DNA from: Limnohabitans sp. 2KL-1
GTDB lineage: Bacteria; Pseudomonadota; Gammaproteobacteria; Burkholderiales; Burkholderiaceae_C
DNA length: 64,000 nt
Assembly (NCBI RefSeq): GCF_003063435.1
Contig: NZ_NESL01000008.1
Location: 89,808-153,807, forward strand
Direction: 5' to 3'
Shown: piece by piece, positions 54,581 to 63,784 of the stretch
Layout of the letters: the number at the start of each line of letters is the position of its first letter
Numbering within the stretch: position 1 is the first letter of the stretch
Position numbers and translations under genes: made by a program
The notes under the pieces: model-generated
What the model was told of the DNA's origin: nothing
The model's database searches: none
The model's input: only the letters and a program-made list of their open reading frames with translations

Positions 54581-55809
54581 CGATTTGCCTCGCGCCAACT
54601 CCCGGAGACCCGTTGCACTTGGCTGGCGTCCATGCCTACAGGCCATGTGACTTGGTATGCCGGTTTGTCAAAAGTACGTGCGTGTATGTGGCTGCCGTTT
54701 TGCAAATCGGGCAAACCCGACTCCACCACCAGTTGCCCCTCAATTTGGCCGGCTCGCCAAGCGCGGGTTTTTTCATCCTGACATTGACTTTGTAACACCA
54801 CAGTGCCTGAAATGCGTACGCCGCTGGCCAGACTGGGGCAGCGTTGTGAACAGGCTGCAGCCGAAAAAACCAGCAACACGGGCGCGTCGGGCTGACCCAG
54901 GCTTTGCGTCCAAGTGGCAGCGCTGTCGACCCAGTAAATGCTGCGTGGTGGCTGGCTTTGGGCGTGCAAGCCATTGCGCTCTTGCGCGTCCGACCAAGCT
55001 TTGATCTGCGCTGGGGTGATGTCGCCCAACACGTTTTTCCAGGCCTGATGGCTGCAATCTGTCCGGGGCATGGCCGTCATGGGGCCGGTCAATTCGCCGC
55101 CTCCAGGCAGATGCTCGGGCAAAAAAGCCAGACATTTGCTGCGCTCTGCAGCAGAAATCACGCCGTTGCCGTCCAAGTCTGCGAGCCAAAAGCTGTGCAC
55201 AGTGTTGCCTGTCGGTACGCCAGTGCATGAAGCCCCCTTGGCGGAGCGTGGGCACACGGTGAGCGCTGCACCTGCAACAGGCGTCGCGCAGCCATGGAGT
55301 ACCAAGGCGGCAGCACTGGCCCCGATGGGGGCCGCAGCGACGGTGGGTACAAACACGCTGGCCTGAACCAAGCCTTGGCTGTTTTGGCCTGGCAGATGGG
55401 CGCTGGCGTGCAGTTCGGTCACATGCGGGGAGGTCACGAGGTCGCGCACAGCCACCACCTGCATATTCACATGGGGCAAGCTCGGGTGTGCCGGTGGCCG
55501 CAGTTCACTGCATTGCCAGCGAGGTCCCCAATAACCCGCCGGACAGGCGATGGTGGCTGTCCGGTCCCAAACAGCGGGGTTGTCCGGGTTGAGCGTGAAT
55601 TGCCGGGCCAGTTCAGCCCGACTCCATGCCAAAGCTGCTTCGGCCATCAGGCGGGCTTGCATCGCGCTGCTTTGGTGGTGGCTGGCCAAGCGGTCGACCA
55701 GCACGCTGCGCGTGCTGTAAAAACTGGCCAAAGCCGCCAGCATGACCAAGGTGATGGCGACCAGCAAGGTCACGGCACCGTCTTGGCCTGCTGTGACGGC
55801 CTTTTTCAT
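54577..55809 (-). CDS. PilX-like minor pilus assembly protein with an EF-hand loop
   Basis: A 410-residue protein with the PilX-type N-terminus: QDGAVTLLVAITLVMLAALASFYSTRS, a membrane helix without the classical FTLIE start, then ARLMAEAALAWSRAEL. It is longer than usual PilX. Residues 211-222, DLDGNGVISAAE, form a textbook EF-hand Ca2+ loop (D-x-D-x-N-G-x-I-x-x-x-E) encoded at 55144-55179. Many Cys residues in the large domain suggest disulfides. Neighbouring pilW and pilV overlap it by 4 nt on each side. Confidence 0.8.
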   Translation of the reverse strand: MKKAVTAGQDGAVTLLVAITLVMLAALASFYSTRSVLVDRLASHHQSSAMQARLMAEAALAWSRAELARQFTLNPDNPAVWDRTATIACPAGYWGPRWQCSELRPPAHPSLPHVNMQVVAVRDLVTSPHVTELHASAHLPGQNSQGLVQASVFVPTVAAAPIGASAAALVLHGCATPVAGAALTVCPRSAKGASCTGVPTGNTVHSFWLADLDGNGVISAAERSKCLAFLPEHLPGGGELTGPMTAMPRTDCSHQAWKNVLGDITPAQIKAWSDAQERNGLHAQSQPPRSIYWVDSAATWTQSLGQPDAPVLLVFSAAACSQRCPSLASGVRISGTVVLQSQCQDEKTRAWRAGQIEGQLVVESGLPDLQNGSHIHARTFDKPAYQVTWPVGMDASQVQRVSGSWREANR

Positions 55810-56525
55810 GGCAGGACACCACAGGCGGCAGGCCAGGGTGTGGCGGGCACATCGTTGCGCAGCCACACAGTTTGAGACAAGCTCAGTCGTCTTGAGGCAT
55901 CGCGTGGCCACTCGGCGCTCAGTTGCGCGCTGATCCAGCGGGCCACCCAGCGTCCACGTCGCTCACAGTGCAGTTTCCACTGCAAGTCGACCATTTTCAG
56001 GCTGCCCGCATCGGTCAAATCGGTCCACACCTCGGGTGCGCAGGCGGTGCGCACCTGCAGCTCTTTGTCTTTCAAGCGAAAACCCACGCACTCATTGTTG
56101 TCCAGCACAGCGTTTTGGTTTTTGTCGCGGCTGAAATCGATGCGCTGACCTCGAATTTGAATGTCCGCAGCCGTGGCACAAAATACATCCCGGCAATCGG
56201 GCGTTGTGCGTGTTGTCCAGGCTTGACCCACGGCCTGCGCCTGGCGAAGCTCTCGCGCCATGGTGTCCAGCGCCGAGCGCAGATCGTGGTGCAAGTGGCT
56301 GTCCTGCAATGCCCACCGGTGACCTTGCAAGTGCTGCGCCAGCATTTTGGCACCCGCAGCCAGAACCACCAGGCCGATGCCCATGCCCACGATCAGGCCC
56401 ACCATGGTTTCGCCTTTTTGGGCCCCTGCAGGACCAAAGTGGATCCTGTGTGGTTGATTTGCCGGGTGCTTTCCCGCGCCCTTTTGAGCAAGGCGAATGT
56501 GGTGGGGCAACACATGCAACTTCAT
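55806..56525 (-). CDS. PilW-like minor pilin
   Basis: A 239-residue prepilin-like protein with a leader of 38 residues ending AQKG, then ETMVGLIVGMGIGLVVLAAGAKMLAQHLQ, the PilW-type helix. The usual Glu at +5 is Gly, and Glu is instead at +1. The middle domain has DKNQNAVLDNNE (residues 134-145; 56091-56126), an EF-hand-like loop. The ATG at 56525 lies 7 nt after the pilE-like stop. Order pilE-like, pilW, pilX, pilV is a minor pilin operon; pilY1 is missing here. Confidence 0.8.
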   Translation of the reverse strand: MKLHVLPHHIRLAQKGAGKHPANQPHRIHFGPAGAQKGETMVGLIVGMGIGLVVLAAGAKMLAQHLQGHRWALQDSHLHHDLRSALDTMARELRQAQAVGQAWTTRTTPDCRDVFCATAADIQIRGQRIDFSRDKNQNAVLDNNECVGFRLKDKELQVRTACAPEVWTDLTDAGSLKMVDLQWKLHCERRGRWVARWISAQLSAEWPRDASRRLSLSQTVWLRNDVPATPWPAACGVLP

Positions 56526-56532
56526 GCGAAAT

Positions 56533-56994
56533 TCATTGCCGCCAGCAACGCCCCGTGTCCGTTGATAAATCCGCGCCACTGCTGAGCACGACACTGGCGG
56601 TGTGCAGGTGTTGCAGGCGCATGGGGTTGCAAATGGTGTCCCGGGCTTGCGCACCGAGGGGCGTCGCAGTCAGGGTGAAGCCGTCGGCCGATGCGTCGGC
56701 GATGGCGATGCGGTAATGCCCGGCAGGTGAATTTTCAGAGGCCCAGCCCAGGCTGTTCAGGTCGGATGCATAGCTTTCGTGGGTGCCGCGCCAGCGCACT
56801 TGATCCAGTTGCAATTGTTGCAAGGCGCTTTGTGCGTCAATGCGCCGGGCTTGACTTTGTTGCGTGTTGTAGGCGGGAAGGGCGATCGCCGTCAGCACAG
56901 CCATGAGGGCCAGGCTGATCAGCAATTCGCTCAATGTCCAACCCGCCGCCTCATGCACAGGCGTGGCTTGCAGGGTCCGGTTTGACTTGCACAT
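56533..56994 (-). CDS. Type IV pilin PilE-like
   Basis: A 153-residue prepilin with an 18-residue leader ending HEAAG, then WTLSELLISLALMAVLTAIALPAYN with Gly at -1 and Glu at +5. The body SALQQLQLDQVRWRGTHESYASDLNSLGW and the C-terminal Cys pair (ICNPMRL...GRCW, a D-region disulfide) match PilE-type minor pilins. AGGAG before the start lies inside the palindrome at 56994-57009. First gene of the minus-strand pilin operon. Confidence 0.87.
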   Translation of the reverse strand: MCKSNRTLQATPVHEAAGWTLSELLISLALMAVLTAIALPAYNTQQSQARRIDAQSALQQLQLDQVRWRGTHESYASDLNSLGWASENSPAGHYRIAIADASADGFTLTATPLGAQARDTICNPMRLQHLHTASVVLSSGADLSTDTGRCWRQ

Positions 56995-57009
56995 GTCAGG
57001 CTCCTGACA
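56994..57009. promoter_or_regulatory. Palindrome over the ribosome binding site of the pilE-like gene
   Basis: TGTCAGG (56994-57000) and CCTGACA (57003-57009) form a 16-bp palindrome that includes the AGGAG Shine-Dalgarno and touches the start codon. As RNA it can fold into a small stem hiding the ribosome binding site; as DNA it could be an operator. Confidence 0.5.
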
Positions 57010-57114
57010 AAATGTGATGGGACTTTGTATTGTGAATACTTAATAATCCGTTGTACAGCGTGAGCTGTTTCAATCAAGACGTCTGCTCTTGTGCAGGACA
57101 TCATCGGAGGGAAC

Positions 57115-57720
57115 ATGCCAACAGCGTGCCAAGCACCTCGGCCAGCGCATCTGCAGCGCAGACAGCCTTGCAATTTGAATGGCTGGGTTCAAGGCTTCAC
57201 ACTGCTCGAAGCGCTGGTCGTGCTGGCCCTGCTGGGCACACTTTTGACATTGGCGGCCCCCAGCCTGACTGGCTTGCGTCAAAGTCATCAGATGCAAAGT
57301 CAGGGCGAGCAGTTGCTGGCCAGTTTGATGCTCGCTCGCTCGGAGGCTTTGCGCCGCCAACAGCGGGTGACCGTCTGCGTGCGTGGCGCAGGCGATGTTT
57401 GCGCAGGCGAGGGCAGTTGGGCTCAGGGCTGGTTGGTGTTTGTGGATGGCAATGACAACGCCATGCTGGATGCGACAGAAGTGGTTGTGCAGTCACATGC
57501 GGCTGTTCCATCGTTTTGGAAGTTTTACGGCAACAGCACGGTCAACCGTTATGTGTCGTACGGGCCGCTAGGCCGCAGCCAGACCATCACAGGGGCTTTT
57601 CAAGCCGGAACCTTGACCTTGTGCAGACCGGGCCAGTCGTCCGTTATGGAGGTGGTGGTCAACGCGGTGGGTAAACCACGGCTGCAAACGGTGGCTCTGA
57701 AAGCCGGTGAGGCGTGCTGA
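57115..57720 (+). CDS. fimT: FimT/GspH-like minor pilin
   Basis: A 201-residue prepilin. The 27-residue leader ends GWVQG, followed by FTLLEALVVLALLGTLLTLAAPSL with Glu at +5, then the GspH/FimT domain (ARSEALRRQQRVTVC...AQGWLVFVDGNDNAMLDATE). Residues 111-122 of that stretch form an EF-hand-like loop (57445-57480). The C-terminus has LCRPG and a final Cys. ATG at 57115 has a strong GGAGG; an in-frame GTG at 57091 is less likely. It is divergent from the pilE-like operon. Confidence 0.88.
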   Translation: MPTACQAPRPAHLQRRQPCNLNGWVQGFTLLEALVVLALLGTLLTLAAPSLTGLRQSHQMQSQGEQLLASLMLARSEALRRQQRVTVCVRGAGDVCAGEGSWAQGWLVFVDGNDNAMLDATEVVVQSHAAVPSFWKFYGNSTVNRYVSYGPLGRSQTITGAFQAGTLTLCRPGQSSVMEVVVNAVGKPRLQTVALKAGEAC

Positions 57721-57785
57721 ATACAAATGAACGGGCCTGACAAAGCCGCTTGATCAGGCCGCGACGGCCATTGACGCCGGACCAG

Positions 57786-58235
57786 TCAGCTGCCAACCTC
57801 GTCCACCAACGTCTTGAATGCATCGATGTCTTCAAAGTTGCGGTACACGCTGGCAAATCGCACGTAGGCCACTTTGTCGAGTTTTTTAAGCTCTCGCATC
57901 ACAAGTTCGCCGATGCTGTGCGAGGCCACTTCGCGCAAGCCAAGATTGAGCAGGTTTTCTTCAATCCGCTCAATGGCGCTGTCCACCTGTTCGATGCTGA
58001 CAGGGCGTTTGCGTAAGGCCAGGTTCATGCTACCGCGCAGTTTGTCCCGCTGGTATTCGATCCGTCTGCCGTCTTTTTTGACGATGGCCGGAAAGTTCAC
58101 TTCCGGCTTTTCATAGGTGGTGAAGCGCTTTTCACACGCGCCACATTGACGGCGACGGCGGATGAAATCCCCGTCTTCGGCCAGCCGAGTCTCCACCACT
58201 TGGGTTTCGAGGTGACCGCAAAACGGGCATTTCAT
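57786..58235 (-). CDS. nrdR: Transcriptional repressor NrdR
   Basis: NrdR represses ribonucleotide reductase genes when dATP/ATP is bound. The 149-residue protein has the zinc ribbon Cys3-x2-Cys6 ... Cys31-x2-Cys34 and the ATP-cone domain from about residue 49 ([20 protein letters not shown]). It lies 12 nt after glyA on the same strand, the common glyA-nrdR order of betaproteobacteria. Confidence 0.96.
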   Translation of the reverse strand: MKCPFCGHLETQVVETRLAEDGDFIRRRRQCGACEKRFTTYEKPEVNFPAIVKKDGRRIEYQRDKLRGSMNLALRKRPVSIEQVDSAIERIEENLLNLGLREVASHSIGELVMRELKKLDKVAYVRFASVYRNFEDIDAFKTLVDEVGS

Positions 58236-58247
58236 CGTGCTGTCCGA

Positions 58248-59492
<1,245 letters not shown>

Positions 59493-59752
59493 GGCAGTCC
59501 TTTGGATGGAGGTGACCTTGACCAGAACTCAGGGTGAATGGACAAGGGCTGCCCAGGCGAACGGCTTAAAACCAAGCCGGGGATTTGAAAAAATTCTCGG
59601 TCGGCTGTGCGCTTCCCAGTGGTTCGGGGGCGGTGTTGGGCCGCCACGCTCCACGTCAGAGTGGTCTGTTTTGCTTTTGAAAACAGGCTCCTATCGCCAG
59701 TCGCGCACCCACTGAGTGTATCCCACGCCCGCTGCACCCGATGGCCCTGACA

Positions 59753-60538
59753 TCACAACTGGGCTTGCTGAACCTTGGGCAAAGCCGTGGTGTTTTTGTT
59801 GGCTGAAGCGGTTTTTTGACCCGTGTTGATTTTGTCCAGCTGCTTTTGCTCTGCCAGCACCCGTTCAATGTATTGGCCTTCATTGCCTTGTCCGGAGGTG
59901 GATGCGTAAAGGCGCAAGGCCTCTTCGATCGTGGTGGACTTCTGGATCAGCGCTTGCAGCTGACGTGTACCAATTCTCAAATTGGTCAAAGGGTCGAACG
60001 CGGCCAAACGGCCACCGAAAGAGGTCAACGCCGTGTTGTGCGCTTCTGGCTCGATTTGCATCAAGCCCATCGCGCCTTGTGTACCGGAGGCAAAAGGGTT
60101 GAATTTTGATTCAATGGCCATCACTGCCAGGATCAGGGTCGGCGCGATCTGGCTGCGTTCGCCGATGCTCCAAGCCTCGGATACCAAAGCGCCCAAAGGT
60201 TCTGGTGACACACCGTATTTGCGGCTGAGCCAGTGCGTGATGGCCACCTGATTTCTGGGCAAGTCCTGCAGGGGCGTTGCCGTCGAGCGCGTGGCGGCGT
60301 TGTCCATGCTGGGCAAATCCAGTGCGACCACTTGACGCATTTCCAGCCAGTTCATCAGGGTTTCACTGGCATAAATCTGCAAAGCCGGACGGGCCGCAAA
60401 TGTCAAGGTGATGGCCACCACGGCCAGGCCAATCAAGGCCAGGCTATGACGGGTGATTTCCACAAAGCCTTCACGAATGTCGCCAGCCAGTGTGGCAAGG
60501 GCCTGCCAAAAACGGATCCAAGTCAAATTCGCTGTCAT
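59753..60538 (-). CDS. Membrane-anchored lytic transglycosylase (SLT domain)
   Basis: A 261-residue protein with an N-terminal membrane anchor (SLALIGLAVVAITLTFAARPALQIYA) and a soluble-lytic-transglycosylase domain from about residue 125. The catalytic Glu is in AVMAIESKFNPFASGTQGAMGLMQI, the family ES-x-F-NP and GxMGLMQI pattern, followed by AFDPLTNLRIGTRQLQALI. It cleaves the glycan strands of peptidoglycan in the periplasm. ATG at 60538 has GAGGA upstream. A promoter and a leader of about 150 nt with three hairpins precede it. Confidence 0.88.
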   Translation of the reverse strand: MTANLTWIRFWQALATLAGDIREGFVEITRHSLALIGLAVVAITLTFAARPALQIYASETLMNWLEMRQVVALDLPSMDNAATRSTATPLQDLPRNQVAITHWLSRKYGVSPEPLGALVSEAWSIGERSQIAPTLILAVMAIESKFNPFASGTQGAMGLMQIEPEAHNTALTSFGGRLAAFDPLTNLRIGTRQLQALIQKSTTIEEALRLYASTSGQGNEGQYIERVLAEQKQLDKINTGQKTASANKNTTALPKVQQAQL

Positions 60539-60560
60539 AGCACTTCCTCTCATGCCAAGC

Positions 60561-60690
60561 GCGAGCAACGGACGGTGGTCGCTCGCAATCGGTGGGTTGG
60601 GGGGTACGCGACCTGCAACAAGTGGTCTGCACTTTTGCAGGTTGAGCCGGGTTCGGCAGCGGTATCGGGTTATCCCTGATAGGTTCAGGG
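60561..60690 (-). promoter_or_regulatory. Structured leader of the transglycosylase gene
   Basis: Three stems lie between the predicted start point and the gene: CCCTGA-TAGGT-TCAGGG (60674-60690), a 13-bp stem with one bulge, ACCTGCAA(C)AAGTG with CACTTTTGCAGGT (60611-60642), and GCGAGC...GCTCGC (60561-60586). No T-run follows the stems, so transcription ending is not obvious. I do not recognise a named riboswitch class. Confidence 0.5.
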
Positions 60691-60697
60691 TGGACGG

Positions 60698-60725
60698 ATT
60701 TTAGGAAGTTTTCATAACCAGTCAA
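60698..60725 (-). promoter_or_regulatory. Sigma-70 promoter of the transglycosylase gene
   Basis: On the minus strand TTGACT (60720-60725) is followed after 16 nt by TAAAAT (60698-60703), placing the start point near 60690. The AT-rich stretch 60726-60770 next to it may act as an UP element; the remaining 60771-60940 shows no gene and no clear promoter for the plus-strand DUF349 gene. Confidence 0.6.
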
Positions 60726-60940
60726 GTATATCGATGGTTTTTTTGTTGTAATATTTTGTATATAAAGGCGGGGTGTGTTCGAAAATTCACAGAGATTGCA
60801 GTGGATTGAAGGACGACGGCCTGTCCGGCTGAAATACCGGCGAAAATACCGGGTGTTGCCGTGTGTGTTGATTTGCTTTGCATCTTCAGCCCAACCGCGC
60901 TTGACGCCGCATTGGCATGTCCGTGTTTTAAAGTTTTACC

Positions 60941-63724
60941 GTGACTTCATCTTCATCCAAACCCCTTGATTTTGCCGCCCTTGACCCTTTGACGGCTGGG
61001 ATTTTCAACGCCCCGACCTCCGGCGAGCGCAGCGCCCGTTTGCGTGAATGGTTGCTGACCGAGCCGTCGCCAGAACTCCTGGGAGAGGTTTACCGCGAGC
61101 TTTCCAGTCGCGACAAAGGGGTGGCCAAGTTGGTCAAAGAAAAGCTGGATGACATCAAACGCACCCATGGCCAAGAAGCCTTGGCTGCCGAGTGGGCACA
61201 AAAGGCAGAGCACATGCTGCAGGCATCCCGCTTGAACATTGCCGATGCGCTGGCATGGCAACGTGATGCGGCCAAGGCGGGAGCACCGTTGTCTCGCGAG
61301 CCTCTGGCCAGCTTGAAGCTGCGGTTGAACGAAGTCGTCAAAGGCGTGGAAGACTTGCAACACCAGGTGATGGTGCAGCGCGAGGCCGCGGTTTTGTTGG
61401 CGCAGCGGATTGAAGTGCTCTCGACCAAACCTTTGAGTGAGGCGCAAGGCGGGCAAACAGGTCTGCAGGCCGATGTGGCGCAATGGCAAAACCAGGCCCA
61501 GGCCTTGATGCAGAACCATGTTTGGCCTAGCGTCGATTTGAAATACCCCTCCCAGCTGGACACGGCCGGCAAGCAGCTGCAAGCCGTCTGGGATGGTTTT
61601 TCAGCTGCCGTGGCGATGGCCAGTCTGGCACAAACCGACGCTGCGGCAGCCTTGCCTCCGGTCCCTGTTTGGGCCGATGAAATCCGCCGTTTGCGCGGTG
61701 AAGTGACCAAAGACGCGGTCCCCGCACACGGCACAGTCAAGCCCGAAAAAGCCGACAAGCCGGTCAAGCCCAAAATGGACCCCGCTGAGCGCCAGGCCTT
61801 GCGCGATGCTGCGAATCTGGCCGTGACGCAAGTGCTCGAAGCCGTAGAAAAAGAAGTGACCGAAGGTCATGGCCAAGCCTCGGCGGGTGCTGCGGCTGCT
61901 TTGCGCAGTGTGCTCAAAACGCATGGCAAACACCTGGATACAGCCTTGGATGAGCGCGTGCATGTCGCTTTGACGTCAGCAGGCGAGCTGGAAGGCTGGC
62001 AGCGTTGGCGAGCCGATCAACTTCGCCATGACCTGGTTGCCCAAGCTGAAGCCCTGCTGGATGCCGAAAAAGCACCGACCGTGGGGGGGCGCAAGATGCA
62101 GGACAAGCTGCGCCAATTGCGTGAGAGCTGGAAGCAAACCGACCAAGGTGGCTTGCCCAACCATGCTTTGTGGAAGCGTTTTGATGCCGCTTGCAATGAG
62201 GCTTACAAGACGGTGCTGCTATGGCTGGAGCAGATCAAAAAAGAATCAGCCGATCACCGCGCTCAGCGCCTGGCTTTGCTCGAAGAAGTCAAAGCCTGGA
62301 CTGCTGCGCAAGCGCAAAGCGAGGACTGGCGTGCGCAATTGCGCGCCCTGCATCAGTTTGCGGATCGGTGGCGCAACGCGGGCCATTTGAGTGAAAAAGC
62401 TTTTGGCGACATGCAAGCGCAATGGAAGGTGGTCTTCAAGGCCGCAGCCGCTCGCCTGGAAGCGGCACAAAAAGCCAGCATTGAGCGGCGTCAAGGCTTG
62501 ATCCATGAAGCCCGTGAAGTGAGTGCTGCACCGGCCTTGCGGGTGGACGCCGTCAAAGCTTTGCAGCAGCGCTGGCAGCTTGAAGCCCAGCAGGTGCCGC
62601 TGGACCGCAAGACAGAGCAGAAATTGTGGGAAGTGTTCCGTGCGCCCTTGGACGAAGCATTCCAGCGCAAAGGCAGTGACCGACCACAGGCCGCGGGGCC
62701 GTTGAGTGCCCGCGACCGTGCCGTGATCGACGCCTCGAAAGCACTGGATGACGCCAATGCCAGCGGTGATGCGGCCAAAATCCGCACGGCCATGGCCGCA
62801 TTGGACGCTGCCTTGCGCGGTCAGGCTCAGGAAGCACAGGCCGCTCAAGTGGCTGCGACTGCTGTGGCTGCCGATGCGAAGGCTGGCCCTGAGGCGGCCC
62901 CTGCACCGGAAGCTGCCGCTGCAGCCGAGGTTGAGGCTGCCGAAGGCGTTCAGGACAGCGTGACCGATGTGGATGGGTCGGCCCAGTCTGAAGCGCCCGT
63001 TGCCGAAACGGCCCCCGTGGCGGCCCCCAAACCGGCCAAGCCGGTGGTGGCGGTGCGCGGCGATGACCGCCCCGGCCAGAAAAAGACCGAAGCCCCGACA
63101 GGGCGCGATGGTCGCCGTGATGGCCGACCCGGTGAGCGCGGCGCGCGTCCGGGTGGTGACCGGGGACCGGGCCGCTTTGGCGAGCGTGGCAGTGAACGTG
63201 GTGGGGACCGTTTTGGTGACCGGGGCGGGCGTGGTGAAGGCCGTGATTTCCGGGAAGACCGGGGTCCGCGTTTGGGCGATGCCGCTTTCCGTGCCCAGCG
63301 CGAGGCCATGGAACGCGCCGAAATGTCGCTGCGCAAATTGGCCGCACAAGCCCATGGCGAAACCCTGACCCGATTGATGACCGCCTGGCAAGAGCGTCAG
63401 GCCGAGGCCCTGCCCACTGCACAGGAGCTGGGCAAAGCCATCAATGCTTCAACCCGTCAGGCCTGGGCACAAGCGGTCAGCACCGAAGCCAAAACGCCCG
63501 CCAGCACCGCTTTGCTGCGCTTGGAAATGGCCGCTGAAGTGCCGACCCCGGCCGACAACCTGAGCGAGCGTCGCGCCCTGCAATTGCAATTGCTGACCCA
63601 GCGCAACCAGCCCGGCCCCACGGAAACCTGGGGTCAGGATGTGGCCCAGGTCTTGTCAGGACCGCACGATGCCGGCACGGCACGTCGTCTGCAAAACGTG
63701 TTGAAGAACCTGTTGCGCGGCTGA
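60941..63724 (+). CDS. DUF349 domain-containing protein with an Arg/Gly-rich tail
   Basis: A 927-residue predicted cytoplasmic protein, mostly helical. Repeated DUF349-type segments of about 70 residues run through residues 330-590 (for example LRHDLVAQAEALLDAEKAPTVGG followed by WKQTDQGGLPNHALWKRFDAACN). Next come an Ala/Glu-rich linker (about 630-700), an Arg/Gly-rich stretch with GERGARPGGDRG-like units (about 720-780), and a final helical domain. Function is unknown; DUF349 proteins are linked to stress and cell-size traits in some bacteria. GTG at 60941 is the only reasonable start. The RGG tail suggests nucleic acid binding, by inference. Confidence 0.8.
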   Translation: MTSSSSKPLDFAALDPLTAGIFNAPTSGERSARLREWLLTEPSPELLGEVYRELSSRDKGVAKLVKEKLDDIKRTHGQEALAAEWAQKAEHMLQASRLNIADALAWQRDAAKAGAPLSREPLASLKLRLNEVVKGVEDLQHQVMVQREAAVLLAQRIEVLSTKPLSEAQGGQTGLQADVAQWQNQAQALMQNHVWPSVDLKYPSQLDTAGKQLQAVWDGFSAAVAMASLAQTDAAAALPPVPVWADEIRRLRGEVTKDAVPAHGTVKPEKADKPVKPKMDPAERQALRDAANLAVTQVLEAVEKEVTEGHGQASAGAAAALRSVLKTHGKHLDTALDERVHVALTSAGELEGWQRWRADQLRHDLVAQAEALLDAEKAPTVGGRKMQDKLRQLRESWKQTDQGGLPNHALWKRFDAACNEAYKTVLLWLEQIKKESADHRAQRLALLEEVKAWTAAQAQSEDWRAQLRALHQFADRWRNAGHLSEKAFGDMQAQWKVVFKAAAARLEAAQKASIERRQGLIHEAREVSAAPALRVDAVKALQQRWQLEAQQVPLDRKTEQKLWEVFRAPLDEAFQRKGSDRPQAAGPLSARDRAVIDASKALDDANASGDAAKIRTAMAALDAALRGQAQEAQAAQVAATAVAADAKAGPEAAPAPEAAAAAEVEAAEGVQDSVTDVDGSAQSEAPVAETAPVAAPKPAKPVVAVRGDDRPGQKKTEAPTGRDGRRDGRPGERGARPGGDRGPGRFGERGSERGGDRFGDRGGRGEGRDFREDRGPRLGDAAFRAQREAMERAEMSLRKLAAQAHGETLTRLMTAWQERQAEALPTAQELGKAINASTRQAWAQAVSTEAKTPASTALLRLEMAAEVPTPADNLSERRALQLQLLTQRNQPGPTETWGQDVAQVLSGPHDAGTARRLQNVLKNLLRG

Positions 63725-63748
63725 TCTCTGTCACCTGTTGCGCCCATG

Positions 63749-63782
63749 CAAAACGGCCGCTCTGTGAGCGGCCGTTTTGTTT
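63749..63782. terminator. Terminator after the DUF349 gene
   Basis: A perfect 14-bp stem CAAAACGGCCGCTC and GAGCGGCCGTTTTG around a TGT loop, then TTT. The A-rich left side would also allow termination on the minus strand. A group II intron begins within six bases of the stem. Confidence 0.92.
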
Positions 63783-63784
63783 GG

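Noticed and set aside
59493..59752. Possible riboswitch before glyA
   Set aside because: Only small GC-rich stems are visible and I could not match tetrahydrofolate, glycine or SAH riboswitch cores.
62246..63391. Long minus-strand frames opposite the DUF349 gene
   Set aside because: Low-complexity Gly/Arg/His sequence mirrors the repetitive plus-strand codons; no start signals.
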